Below, piece after piece: positions 35,401 through 46,330 of a stretch of 64,000 nt of DNA (its first letter is position 1; every line of letters starts with the position of its first letter). The notes beneath the pieces are model-generated. The model saw only the letters and a list, made by a program, of their open reading frames with translations. It was not told where the DNA came from and made no database searches. The DNA comes from Hofstenia miamia (taxonomy: Eukaryota > Xenacoelomorpha > Acoela), in the NCBI GenBank assembly GCA_004352715.1, contig SCFE01000001.1, positions 5,197,972 through 5,261,971 on the forward strand. Direction: 5' to 3'. A program made the translations under genes and the position numbers.

Positions 35401-37208
35401 ACATGTAGAATACTGTCATGCCCTCAATATCACAACCACCTAAAGGTATTTAAACATGGGGGTGCGATGATTTAAACGGAATTAAATCCGGGAATTTTCA
35501 AATATTTAAAATTCGAAGAAAATCCAAAATTCTCAACATATGTCTATATCTTGGTTTTTACCTGAAATTTCAGTCAGCCGCTAACATTCAAGCATTCTGA
35601 AACCGTAATTATTTCAGGAGGTGATCAACACAAATAGATCCTGATATTAAAAAAATTGTATAACATAAAATTTTTAAGCAAAACATGTAACAAAAATAGA
35701 ATATGGATTCAAAACACAGAACTATAATAGCTAAAACTGTAAAACACATTTTATGCGTAAAAAAATGATTCCATTTTTTAAGAAAGTCTAAAATATATTG
35801 AGATGAAGCTTTGAAATGTCCTGCGTCTTTTATGTTAATTTCAAATGCTGGACGCTCATGGAGAATAATTAACATGTGATTCGAAAGATATCCCTAGGAA
35901 GAAATGTGTCCGGATAATTTCAACGGAAAATAGACCAGTAACTTCTATAATTGACAGGCTCTTTGAAACCCGCAAATATTGATTATTTCAATAACTTCAA
36001 TGGAATTTGAGTTTATTGGAGGTTAACGGATATTGAAACTTTTTAAAAGGTTAAGGGACAATTATTTAATTTACAGTGAAATACACTACATCTTAGGCCA
36101 TGTGTAGGGAATTCTATAAAGCTATTATGATATGGGACACAGTAATAAATATCGATTTTGTTAAAAAAACCATAAATTCATTTAATTTTAACAGCTGTTA
36201 ATTTTGCAGCATACTGAAAATGTCATGAATTTAAAAATTGAGAAAGTAACTGAATGGCAAATAATTGAACAATCATCACGTCGAAACAACACTATTTCTT
36301 CGATTTCGAAACTATTATATTATTTAATGGTATATAGTGCAATTTTGGTCATTTCTAAATGTAGAATTTTAAGAAACTCATCTATGGAAATAAAAATGTC
36401 TGTCACAAACCAATTTGTACAATTATAGGCAGCCGACCAATACATCAGCTAAAAATAAAATCAATTACAGGTTATTTTCAAATCGGTTAAAATCGAATCG
36501 GCTTCAGTTTTTGACAAAGAATGGGGTTGATTATTAATTTTATTGCACATGATATATGAGGTGATATTAATGAGCGGTCGATCAAAGTTAAATATCAATA
36601 TTTGGTTTATAAAAATTTTCGTGTGCAAAACCATTTCATGTTATTTTCTATTCAAAGTCGGGTTCCTTTCGGGTACAAAATTAGATTTCGATAGAACTTG
36701 GCGTCGGGTGGGATTTCAAAATTTCGACTCGATTCCACCGTAGAAGCGATTAACCGATTAAGAATATTGTTACTGCTTTCAGTCCTAAACGGACAAATGC
36801 TCACCTTAAAATAGGAAATACATTATACCCGTCCTAAATTATAGCAATAACAATTAAAATTTTGTGAGGACTTAAAAAGTAATCCAAGATGAATGAATAA
36901 TCATGGAAGGAACTTACCGTGGAAGTGGATAAGCGTCGAGTTTGTAACGTGTCTTTAGGAAAAATTGTGGGAATGGGATTTAAAGCCCATGTGAGTTTAC
37001 GTCTTCCACTCAAAGTTATACGAATGAAGCGACTTTCAAAATGCCGTTCGCATAAAAATGAATTACTGGTAATTTCATAATTGGGACGATTAATTGCTTC
37101 TAACCATTTTGCCCGCAGTTCTGGATTGTTTGGAAATGTGAATTGTGTACAATAAAACCCAGTTTTATAACCACTTCTACAATGTGGAACGCAACACTTT
37201 TTAACCAT
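26270..37208 (-). CDS. THAP domain-MBD2/3 fusion protein (NuRD subunit homologue)
   Basis: Five exons read on the minus strand: 37208-36918, 35363-35150, 29177-28977, 27588-27362 and 26386-26270. All introns are GT..AG, the phases agree (0,1,1,0), and the sum is 1050 nt, i.e. 349 residues plus a stop. Exon 1 is a THAP zinc finger (C5, C10, W35, C53, H56, then NPIPTIF near 77-83). Exon 2 is an MBD (LPAGWIREE, SPDGTRY, LDLANFEF, GKFLKG). Exon 3 ends the p55-binding stretch (RPRQIFWEKRLQG). Exon 4 carries the family signature NPAVWLNTNQPL. Exon 5 has DDIRKQEAKVKKIRQLL, the coiled coil that in vertebrate MBD2 pairs with p66/GATAD2. Known family role: MBD2/3 bridges DNA and the NuRD deacetylase-remodeller in the nucleus. 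Oddities: the THAP domain, and loss of methyl-CpG-contacting residues. The ATG at 35360, one codon into exon 2, aligns with the usual MBD3 start, so a THAP-less form is possible. RAE1 follows about 2.7 kb downstream on the same strand. Confidence 0.88.
26930..27250 (+). repeat. Dispersed AT-rich repeat, copy 1 (intron of the THAP-MBD2/3 gene)
   Basis: Contains TGATTTTGAATAGCT, a GCTAAC...CTAG core, and runs of TTGCAAT words. A related sequence lies in the opposite orientation at 46000-46330. Confidence 0.5.
27589..28976. other. Intron 3 of the THAP-MBD2/3 gene
   Basis: 1388 bases. Two GC-rich patches (GGGCCGG near 27730 and GGCCCGGCCCG near 28193) look like fragments of a GC-ended transposon. 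Nothing intact. Confidence 0.5.
29178..30276. other. Intron 2 of the THAP-MBD2/3 gene, part upstream of the transposon nest
   Basis: AT-rich. The 15-base word TCCATTTTGGACCCC occurs twice in the same orientation (near 29312 and 30229), suggesting edges of an unidentified repeat. Confidence 0.5.
30724..31933 (-). mobile_element. P-like (THAP9-type) transposon, decayed
   Basis: The termini CAGGGTTGTTA and TAACAACCCTG are perfect 11-bp inverted repeats, followed inward by a GTTTTAAACATG-like block at both ends. The flanking 8-mers GTTGAATC and GTGGAACT match only partly. The minus strand carries transposase remnants: a THAP domain at 31461-31652 and, downstream, a segment near 30890-31260 that reads NRWLFGTSPLIEKSF and FIDPVHLWKSFLNNW. 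The latter corresponds to the D-P-P-H-x-x-K-x-x-R-N-N-W block of P/THAP9 transposases. Confidence 0.6.
31461..31652 (-). pseudogene. Degenerate THAP domain of a P-like transposase
   Basis: Reads CSTYNYRSNYFDEPYS, VLFRFPNDAEQRDLWLSKIP, then a broken SFGKKHMK. The spacing matches a THAP domain, but the second Cys is Tyr and the C-x2-H pair is lost, so it cannot bind zinc normally. This contrasts with the intact THAP exon of the host gene about 5 kb away. Confidence 0.6.
32403..32483. repeat. (TA)n microsatellite with TATG interruptions
   Basis: Directly 5' of the RTE fragment. Confidence 0.95.
32500..34260 (+). mobile_element. RTE-clade LINE fragment with 701-bp tandem duplication
   Basis: Reads MAFIDYEKAF, KGVRQGDTLPPVIFTAA, NGVRLSNLRFADDIILFAE (the FADD catalytic box), then, with two frameshifts, LPAMTYGAETWTLTKHLERK, AQRSMERSLL and KGRPKRRWRDDIEEA at the C-terminus. 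This is the RTE/BovB architecture. Bases are deleted after DYEKAF, and a TGA follows KKCWKN. The block 32529-33229 repeats at 33231-33931 with a single N between them and one base difference. The element ends in TATATG repeats, typical of RTE tails. Confidence 0.85.
34290..34507. mobile_element. Short mariner-type MITE
   Basis: About 215 bp with termini GGGTGTTCGTAAAGCCTGGA and, inverted, GGGTGTCCATAAAGTCTGGA, flanked by TA dinucleotides. Such ends are typical of mariner elements. There is no coding capacity. Confidence 0.7.
34632..35149. other. Intron 2 of the THAP-MBD2/3 gene, part next to the MBD exon
   Basis: 518 bases, AT-rich, nothing recognised. Confidence 0.7.
35150..35363 (-). CDS. 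Exon 2 of the THAP-MBD2/3 gene: MBD fold
   Basis: The acceptor is tttcag|GTT ATG and the donor AAAG|GTTAGT. The 71 codons hold an MBD that aligns without gaps to vertebrate MBD2/3 from LPxGW to the DL..F.F..GK end. Structural residues are kept: the LP-GW start, the AG turn, Y-x-SP-x-G and a K-x2-L helix. The residues that grip methylated cytosines are not: the first arginine finger is isoleucine, the strand tyrosine is alanine, and the arginine of the SGKKFRSK-type segment is threonine. Confidence 0.85.
35364..36917. other. Intron 1 of the THAP-MBD2/3 gene
   Basis: 1554 bases separating the THAP exon from the MBD exon. Short frames only. Between about 36460 and 36760 lies a GC-richer patch with TCGGGT/CGATT words that looks like an old repeat. 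Confidence 0.6.
36918..37208 (-). CDS. Exon 1 of the THAP-MBD2/3 gene: complete THAP zinc finger
   Basis: The exon encodes 97 residues starting at ATG 37208, where THAP proteins normally start (MVKKC). It has C-x4-C, the FP pair at 25-26, W35, C-x2-H (LCERHF) and the closing P-T-I-F motif, with no stop or frameshift. The donor after 36918 reads ACG|GTAAG. THAP domains are C2CH sequence-specific DNA-binding folds shared by host regulators and P-element transposases. It could also be a stand-alone THAP gene whose later exons were missed, but the phase-0 acceptor of the MBD exon is the first good match downstream. Confidence 0.85.
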
Positions 37209-40200
37209 TCCAGACGAAATTGCAAATTACATTTCCCGCGCCTAGATTACAATCAATTGGCCTCCTTGTTCGCGCGTTTACAAAAATGCATGTGCGTCGA
37301 TTTCGCGACTATGATAATGATAAACAACAATTCCATTATCACTAGAGAATAACGCATTCGTAATTTAAACACAATTTTAAGAGTAACAGAATGTTCTCTT
37401 AAAAATCTTAACGTATGTCATTTAACAACTAAATTTTATCTAATTCTAAATCCAAACTTAACACCATTGCAATGGTTGCTGTGTTTAAGTAAGCAACTAA
37501 ATGTGCTGAAACAATGTTGACCAATATTTAGTACCTAAATAGTATGATAATTCTTCAACAAAACAGGCAATTACATTCTTAATGAAAAACTAAACGGTTA
37601 TATAAATCCAACAAACTGGAGCATAATATTACCGATGAGGTTATAAATGTTGACACATACATTAGGATCAGTAATGGCGAAACACAGAACTTAGATTATC
37701 ACAGTTTTTCAGACTAAATATGAATAAAGGTCATCACTATTGGCATATTTAAAACATACGATGATTTAAACATGCTTAAAGGAGGGTTTAAAGCATATGT
37801 CTCTTTGCAATGTTTTTTTAAATGTTATTTTTCAAATCGGTAAAGAATTTCATAATAATGTTTGAGATTCGTCCGTACGTATTTTAGTTTCCTTACATGC
37901 ATGAAAGGCAAAATCTTGATTAGTTGATAATTCAATGTTTGCTACTATGTGTGTTTTCAGTAAAAATTTAATACATTGAAGTGGGTCTGTATAAGAGCAA
38001 AAAAAAATTGTTTTAAACATTTAAAACACTTTTCCCAATAAAAGTAAATTATTCCCAAACTCTAAAGACCATACTCAATAAATCCTATAAATATATATTA
38101 ATTTGCCCAATAAACATAGATTTTCTAAAAAATATAAAAGTAAATGCAGAATGCAAAAAGAGCAATAATTTTTGAAAAAATATTTCTGAAATTCAAGGTA
38201 TACAGTTAATAGAAATATTACCACGCAAACTATATTTTTTAGAAATTTTATAAATAAATATTGTATACCGGTTTGCACAGTTGTAAACAAGTGTTTTAAA
38301 CATGAAGGAAACAACGTATTTGAAACACCTTGAAGAAAAACAGCAACCATGATTGTGTAAATATAGAAACTTTTTAATTACCAATATTCTACACATTGCT
38401 GCTTTAAATTTTTATGATCTGCTTTTACAAGTGTGTCTAAGAAAATAAGCCTTAGGTATGTTCAAAATATTTTCGGATGTAAATTGACTAACTGTTTGGG
38501 CCTCATTATATAGTCCTATATCATTTAGTGGTCATAATCCCATAGTAACTTAATAGTCTAGTGGGACTGGAGTGATTTGGAATTGGGAGTAAAATAAAGA
38601 AACTGGGAGAACGGATTTCTAAATGGTATTTATAATTCTTGTTCCAAAGAAACCTAAGATATAGCTATATTAATTATAAATCCAAATTAAAACCGATCAT
38701 CAAAAGAAAAAAATTTTATAGCTAAAATCAAATTTTCATTGGATATTTGATTCAGGAATGTGGCTACAAATATGAGCAAATATAAAAATTGATATGTTCA
38801 ATTAAAGCTCTATAATATCAAATGAAAATGGGCGTTAAACCATGTATCTATAACAGTGTCGTTTAAGAATAAACAGCAAATGGTTAATCTAAACTCTGAG
38901 GATAAATTGGGAATAATTTATGTACTTTGTCTGATCATGTCAAATTGTCGACAGCAATAAGCTTTCAGACGTAACAAAATGTATTTGGTGAGATTATATT
39001 TCTCACTTTAATCTAATTTTGTCAGCATCATTACTAACATAGACAGTAACTGTTTGCACACGAAAAGTCAAATTCAATGTTGAAACTTCATAAGAGCTAT
39101 CCCTTTGAATGCCGAAACTCCGAAAATTATTCCTTTTATTATATATGTAATAATTTGCTAAGTTATTTGAATTTTTTGTACTTCATTAAAACCCAGTAGC
39201 TTGTATTGGGACATGAGCGTGACAATTTGTTTTCACGGATTTTGTGAGTGAAACGAATGTATCTCTAAACTAACTTTGTCTATAGCTTTTACTACTAATT
39301 AACAATTTCCAAATATCTGTGCCAGCACATGAATGTTCCAAGATATCAATATATATGCTAGGTTAAAGGCTACCAAATTTTCCCACATAAATATTTAATG
39401 AAGCTCAGCAAAAAATTGAAAATCCTTCCAAAACAACAATAAAATGAAAAAAAACAAAATTTGTGCTTGATGTGGTAGAATTTACAATTAAATCTTACAT
39501 TCAAATTAGGGCATGCCTGGGTGATAGGGGCTTTTGAAATCGATTCGATTAGCAATTAAAAGCCGATTATCAATTCGATTATTTAAAACTAAACTTGCTT
39601 TAGGCATTTGTTTAATATTTGCTCTTAAAAACATTAGATTACAAAAAGTTTCAGGGTACTGCTTACATATAACAAAAAGAAAATTTGGCTTTCAATAAAA
39701 AATGATGACTTTTGCTAAAACTTTATTCAATTAACATTAGAACATTTAGTTTGATTTGAAATCAAATTTTGATGCAGTATCACAAAAATATAGAAATATA
39801 CAAATTTAACAAAATTTTCATATTAAATGTTTGCAAAATTCACATATCTAATCAAATCTTGCAAATATGTTTTTGATCGGAAAAAACCACTTGACTTTAT
39901 TCACCTTTACACGCTCTGGTGATTATTCCACTTAACGTTTGTTCATGACTAGTTGATTCATTTTCTTCGAAAAAAGGACGATTGGAATCACAAAAGCTTT
40001 CTGTTTCGGGATTACATATAAAACACTATCAATGAGCACATTAAATGTACATCTACACAGGAAGACCACGCAGTTGTAAAACTACATCAAATAGGTTTTT
40101 GTTTAACAACCCATTTAAAGCACTAGCGGAGCTTTACTGTTTTAGATATATAAGTCCTGATTTTAGTGATGTTTAGGCGAATGCTGGATTTATCTTGGAA

Positions 40201-40218
40201 ACGTTTTTAGACCTTTAA
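37209..40218. other. Upstream flank of the THAP-MBD2/3 gene, then intergenic DNA
   Basis: The first few hundred bases, with locally more CpG (37205-37310), are the likely promoter and 5' UTR. The rest is AT-rich with no recognised gene. Confidence 0.5.
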
Positions 40219-40986
40219 CTCTATTCCAGTTGGGGGGGCAAAATTGCCCCCCCCCAGTCTTTAGATTTTTGATAACTTTTTTAGACCCCATTACACAACT
40301 AAATTTTTCGACTCAGTGAACAAAATTTATCTATAACAAATCCCTGAAAATTTTGAGTCAAAAGGACCTGTACTTTTTCCTCTGTAAGCATTTTCCGGAG
40401 GTCTACTGGCCATATTTCGGTAAAAAAACGGTGAAATACCTAGTTTTTTGAGGCTATAGCACAATATTTTTGTCTCTATAAGCTTTGAGACGTAGGTTTT
40501 CCAATGTATTATGTCTAAGGTAACACAAATCAATGAAAAAAACTTTCCTTTTTGTTTTTATATCAATTTGTGGTTCAAAAAATGAAAAATGTGGAAAAAA
40601 GTCTATTTTACAACCCGCGATGACGTCATCTTTTCAATTTTCGCAATAAATAATGCTTAAAATCTGTTCAATTTTAACCAAATGATGTTTGGAAACTAAT
40701 TATGTTATAAGTATCCAATATACATCAAAAAATATGTATAAGATGCTTTTTATTCAATTTTTGTTGCAAAAATGCTAAAATCAGCTATGTCGACATAAAA
40801 TGATGACGTCATCACATGACCACGTGACCAAAAACGATGGTACCTTTTTTTCTTGATGGTAACAGGTCATACTACGACCCTACAAAGTTTTATCGAATTT
40901 CGTCAAGAAATGAGCATTCTAGACAGGGGGGCAAATTTGCCCCCCCAACTGTTTAACGTACTTAAAAAAGCCCAACTGGAATAGGG
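40219..40986. mobile_element. 768-bp TTAA-duplicating MITE (piggyBac-like ends)
   Basis: Ends CTCTATTCCAGTTGGG and, inverted, CCCTATTCCAGTTGGG; TTAA at 40215-40218 and 40987-40990. Near each end sits a G7-C7 palindrome of the form GGGGGGGCAAAATTGCCCCC. Inside are two TGACGTCA sites (40621-40628, 40804-40811) and CACGTG (40821-40826). No coding capacity. Confidence 0.8.
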
Positions 40987-40990
40987 TTAA

Positions 40991-43900
40991 TAGGCAGACA
41001 ATATAAATTTGGGGAGCAATTAGTGTAGGAATATGCTTACACATAAGGCCATTGATAAATGGGAAATTTGTGTTCACAATCCGAAATGTATAATTTTCTG
41101 GTTCGTTATTGTCTAGCAATAATTTTTGAATATTTATAAATTTCAGCCTTTTCGAACATTTACATTTTATTAGAAGTAAGTGCATACAAATTGAATAGGT
41201 CATTACCTATTCACCATCAATTACTAAAATCAATGACGGAATAATTATTTACAATTGAAACTGTAAATACTGTAAAACCATGTAAATCTGTCAAAATCGG
41301 TACTCTATAATGTGAGAACCGGTCAAATCCGGTATCCACATGAGGTTAACTTCGGTACTGGATCGGCCAATTGTCAGGGGTGACCAGACCCGGACCAGTC
41401 ATGGTCACCAATTGAGGTTATCGCCACCATCTTTGATAAATACTGAATATATTCCGAAAATCCCGGGAATAGGAACCTTCATTCAGATATACGTAAAGTC
41501 ACAGAAACTAGAACGGCAAAGACCCGTGTTGCGCTTACTGATAATAATAACACTTCGGTTTTTAATGCAGTTAAGCTCAAAAATGAATTGTAATTAATGC
41601 TAAACTTAAGAAATATTCACAAACTACAAACAAAGCTAGTAATTTCGTTGAAGGCACTTCCAATAATATTGCAATGTACTGCAATATTAATGTGACCACA
41701 TTTTTTCATCAATAACTAACAATATATTATTGCCAGGCACTGAATACATGCGAATCACAACAAGAAATGGAGTTATCACACACATGTTTAATAACAGTTA
41801 TGTAAAAAATTATCTCTTCGCAAGCCAATTATGAAAACTAGTTAACCATAGGCAGAAAGAAAATGTTTATCGTTTGTATAATGTAGCACCAAAATATCTG
41901 AGAAATGATTAACTTTGACTTTTTTGGGTTTTGTGATGGCATATCAACCGGATTATAGTGTGCGATATCTTGGTGGTGCAATTTTGTTCACTAGCTCAAG
42001 GCTATAAAAATTACTATAGCATGGAATAATAGGCCTTGTCATTGCCACACTTCAAGAATCTGAATTGTGGAGTAATTCAGTAATACAACTGCGCACTGAT
42101 ATTAAGTTAATTGATAAATTACAGTAATCGATAAGCTCATAAAAGACTAAGTGTAATCAACGTTTATTTGAATTCATGTTAGGATAGATCATCTTAAAAC
42201 TAAACACTCAATTCCAATAAATAATTGGATTTTTTGTATGGGCTATACTTTAAAAATATCACTGTGTATGAACTGTGTTTGTTGTACGAAATGAATTCTT
42301 CCTTGTGTTTGTGTTTGGATACGATTCACTTAACTTAAGCGATATTTATCGTTTTCAATGCAGTGTACGAAGGACAAACAATGCTTCCTAATAGAATCAT
42401 TCCGAAGAAATGACATTGATGTTAGGAAATTCACCAATTCGGCCAGATGAATGTTTGTTAAAAAACTATGTCCGATATGAGAGCGAGTGAAAGAACGGAT
42501 TTAAGCGAGAAGTAGACAGTGGAAGAAAGAAGAACATCAAATGAGTTTTGAGTACAGTCTGTCTGACAGCTAATTTTTTCACCAGGATACGCAGTGTTGA
42601 TTTCAATAGCACAAATAATCTCGATCACTTTCTGTTCACAGAATTTCCAAAGAGAAACACACTATGCAATTGTGGATGAAATGACAAAAATTGTTGAAAA
42701 GAAATTGATTTCTTTGTAATTCGTGTTCATTGCTAAATAAACTTATATGAATGATTATTTAGCCATTGCTACACTTATAGCATTATATATAACATATTAA
42801 AATTATAATATATGGAGGCATTCGATTAGACAATGTTAACATGCAAGCAATCATTTCGAAATGTGCCTAAAGATGCATTATCCAAAAGAATGTCATTATT
42901 ATTTCAAAATAATAAAAAGGTTCTTCAGCAAACGAAACCATCTGAATGACTGAATATCATAATGAAACAGAATAACCTCACATATATCAAGTTAAGCTAA
43001 AACATTATATTTTTTTGAATTTGATTTCTCTTCAAGCTTACAATAATTAGCCAAAAATATTTATACAAATATTTTGTAATTATTAAAGACAGTTTGCGAC
43101 AGTTTCCCATCCTCGCACATTGCTTTAAACTTAATGATAAAGTGAATTGCGATTTTCATCAAAGTTGATATTTATAAATGGCGTCGTTAGGGTACAATAA
43201 CATAAGAACTTAAGTGTGCGGCTATTGGTTCGCTTAAATCTCAATTCATTAAATGTATCCAAAAAATAATATACAAATACGCAAAAACAAAATAATATCT
43301 GATCAAAACTGCTAAAAGGTCTATCACAAAGAAAAATTTTGAATATTTATAAATGACAATAAAAAATTAATTAAACTTAGAATGCGAATGACACCTGCTT
43401 CAAATAATTTTTCTCACGAATACATGGTTAAAACATATTAGCAAACAGCCCTACACGCAGTATTCGGAAGGTTATATATCTAGCCATTAGCAATTTATAT
43501 ATTTGATATCATTTATCACTGATCGAATGAAACAATATTTATTTGTTCATTATGATAAAATCATTTAACCATTACATACTTTGAAAAATTAAAATCATGA
43601 TATAAAATGGTTTAATTCACAAATATATTAAAAAATGAATACTGGCTTGCATGAATTGCATGTTCCAATGAATTTATTGTCACTATAATAATAATTACAT
43701 GGCAAACATTTAATGACCTTTGCCAAATAATGACAGTATTGGGAAACAGCATCACGCAAATCTGGTCTTGTCATATTCAAAATTAGCATATATTTTAAAC
43801 TTTGTTTATTAAAATACTCTTCTTAATCAGTATATAATAGCTTATGCTACTGCATAGTAATTCAATATTATAATTATTTTTAGGAAATTTACTATCCGAC

Positions 43901-45430
43901 CGAGATATTACCCCTAAACCCATTGAGGGAGCCGATTCAATTATGAGTTGCGAGAATACTTCATGCAGCTTTAATTAAACAAGACATCCTAACATTGTCA
44001 GTAGAACTGATTTACAAAAAAAATCAATGTCAAAGAAAACGTCAAGTGTGCGAGAATGAAATGCTCATGTCTTTGATTGCCTCAGTACATACACTTTACT
44101 ATTTAAACCAAATAATAAATGCAGGTGATTATTGTACTCCGAATTTTAAATCGAAGTCTAGCTTGTGAACACAAAAAAGAAAAAAAGCATATAATGAAAA
44201 GTGACCCATTCCTGGAAAATGATGAAAAAAATGCAAATAATATTGCACGACGAAAATAAAAGAAAATAATAATCAAAATGTCAAAAGCCTTTAAAACTTA
44301 AGTCAACTTGGGCAAGCAGATATACTTAGTTTATCTACATTGTGCTTAATTCAAATGTTGTTTAAGACGACGAATATTCTATCAATTGCTTTCATTATTA
44401 CGGATAGGGTTATCCAGAACTGCATGGCAAAAAAGCGAGAAATAAGTATTATGTATATTGATGATAAGCTCATAAGGTTTACTGAATTTACAAACAAGAA
44501 AGCTAGCAAAATAATTGAGTCTCTATAAAAAATATTTGATTCGAAACTGATACTGAAGTTACAAGCCCCAGCGAAATTGCATTAACCGCGTAAACAAAAC
44601 TCTGATATATGAACCATTGAACGTACTTGATCTGGTGCTAAAACATTAAACAAAAGCTATTTTGATGGAAACACTCACTCCCTTTAGCTTACATAAGTTC
44701 GGGTTAAAAATGTAAACGTGAATTCGGACTTTTCGAAACAAATTAATCGAATTTATTGTTTACTGCTGGGCCCTAGAATGGCTCAATGAGCCTCAAAACA
44801 TTATTATTCTCTTAAAACTTGAGAGCATGTAGAATAGCATCCATTAGAAACATGGCCTTGGTAGGTTAGATAAGATTCTTTATTGAAGCAAAAGCGTGCT
44901 CTGTAGAGTAATTATATTTATGACAAGCAATTCAACTTAAATTATTCTACTTTATAGTTCATAGCTTATTTGTCGCTTACGGTAATACATTTTCCTGAAG
45001 GAAGTTATCTAATTGCAGGACGTTTAAAGATTATAATATCGGATAGAAATATGAATATATTATTTTATTATTAATAGCTTTATTAACATTTTCTGCATTT
45101 TCTGACTACATTGCACATGTTTACATATTTAATGTTTATACATATTTACAAATTTTAACAAACATATACAATAAGATATGTAGAAAACAAAGCTACGGCA
45201 CTTATCATAAAAAATAAACAAAAAAGTGTTAAAATAAATAATAAACAAAAAATTTTTTTAAATTAATACGTCTTAAACTTAGTAGTTTCGCCACACGTTT
45301 TGTTTCTTATTATAACCAAAGATGTATTGATCAGCTAGTAAATTTTCTCTTAGTAATTTTTTAAATTTCCTTATAGTTGGAGCCTTCCGTGTTTATAGTT
45401 TCAATTTGTTCCATATACGACAGACGTTTG
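40991..45430. other. AT-rich intergenic DNA, no gene recognised
   Basis: A GC-richer patch at 41290-41420 (CCGGTCA words) resembles a transposon end. Otherwise nothing I can support. Confidence 0.5.
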
Positions 45431-45431
45431 T

Positions 45432-45454
45432 GATATATATATATATATATATAT
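45432..45454. repeat. (TA)n microsatellite
   Basis: Short perfect tract. Confidence 0.9.
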
Positions 45455-45611
45455 GAAAGCTAATATTGCGAGTACTTGTTCACAATAATATACTGCAAGT
45501 TAAATTATGAGCGGACTTAGTGCGAATAGTCGCAGTTTGAAGTATATTTTTATCCCTAGACATATACAATTATTTCCCAAAAGACTGAAATTTCGATACT
45601 TTTCTTGAATT

Positions 45612-45734
45612 TATATATATATATATATATATATATANNNNNNNNNNNNNNNNNNNNNNNNNNNNNNNNNNNNNNNNNNNNNNNNNNNNNNNNNNNNNNN
45701 NNNNNNNNNNNNNNNNNNNNATATATATATATAT
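45612..45734. other. (TA)n microsatellite containing an 83-N gap
   Basis: TA repeats on both sides of Ns 45638-45720; the gap is probably just more TA. Confidence 0.95.
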
Positions 45735-45999
45735 TTATTATTCTCGGGATAGCTGTTCCAATTTCAAAGATTTGCATGGAAATTGGTATCTACTAACTAA
45801 ACGTTGTTTGGTGCGTTTTGTTTACCTCCGGCGGTCGGGGATAATGAAAATGCAATACATTAGGTTTTTATAAATGCTTTTAAAATTTGAATTAAAGTGA
45901 ATAATATATGCTTCTGTGTGCATCGCTATATCTTAATTTATATTTTAATAAAATTTATTTGAGTATCAATCTCCAAAATAGGTATGAAATATTCATAGA

Positions 46000-46330
46000 G
46001 ATTTACGAGAATGCATTGATATTTATCTGCGGGTATATCGGTCAAATGTAACATAGAAAGCATTTGATGCAATATTGCAATGCAATATATGCAAAATAAA
46101 TATATTTTAGCATAAATTTGCTTGCAATATATTGCAATATTTTGATTCAGAAATACTTTTTAATCAAAAATAATCACCCTTTTTATCAATGATAATTTAT
46201 GAATATAGCACAAGCTAAGTTTGACATTTTAGAACTAGCTGGTTTCAGCTATTCAAAATCAATGTAGATGCGTCTGTATACTATACGAGGGCTAACTTGT
46301 ACATACCAAAAACATTTTATATTGAAATAA
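46000..46330 (-). repeat. Dispersed AT-rich repeat, copy 2 (inverted relative to copy 1)
   Basis: Read on the minus strand it shares GTTAGCC, TGATTTTGAATAGCT, CTAGTTCTAAAA and the TTGCAATA run with 26930-27250, in the same order. Confidence 0.5.

Noticed and set aside
37143-37352. Plus-strand frame overlapping the THAP exon
   Set aside because: The minus-strand THAP frame is clearly the coding one; this is its antisense shadow.
44340-44528. 62-codon open frame
   Set aside because: No recognisable motif, no neighbours and no splice context.
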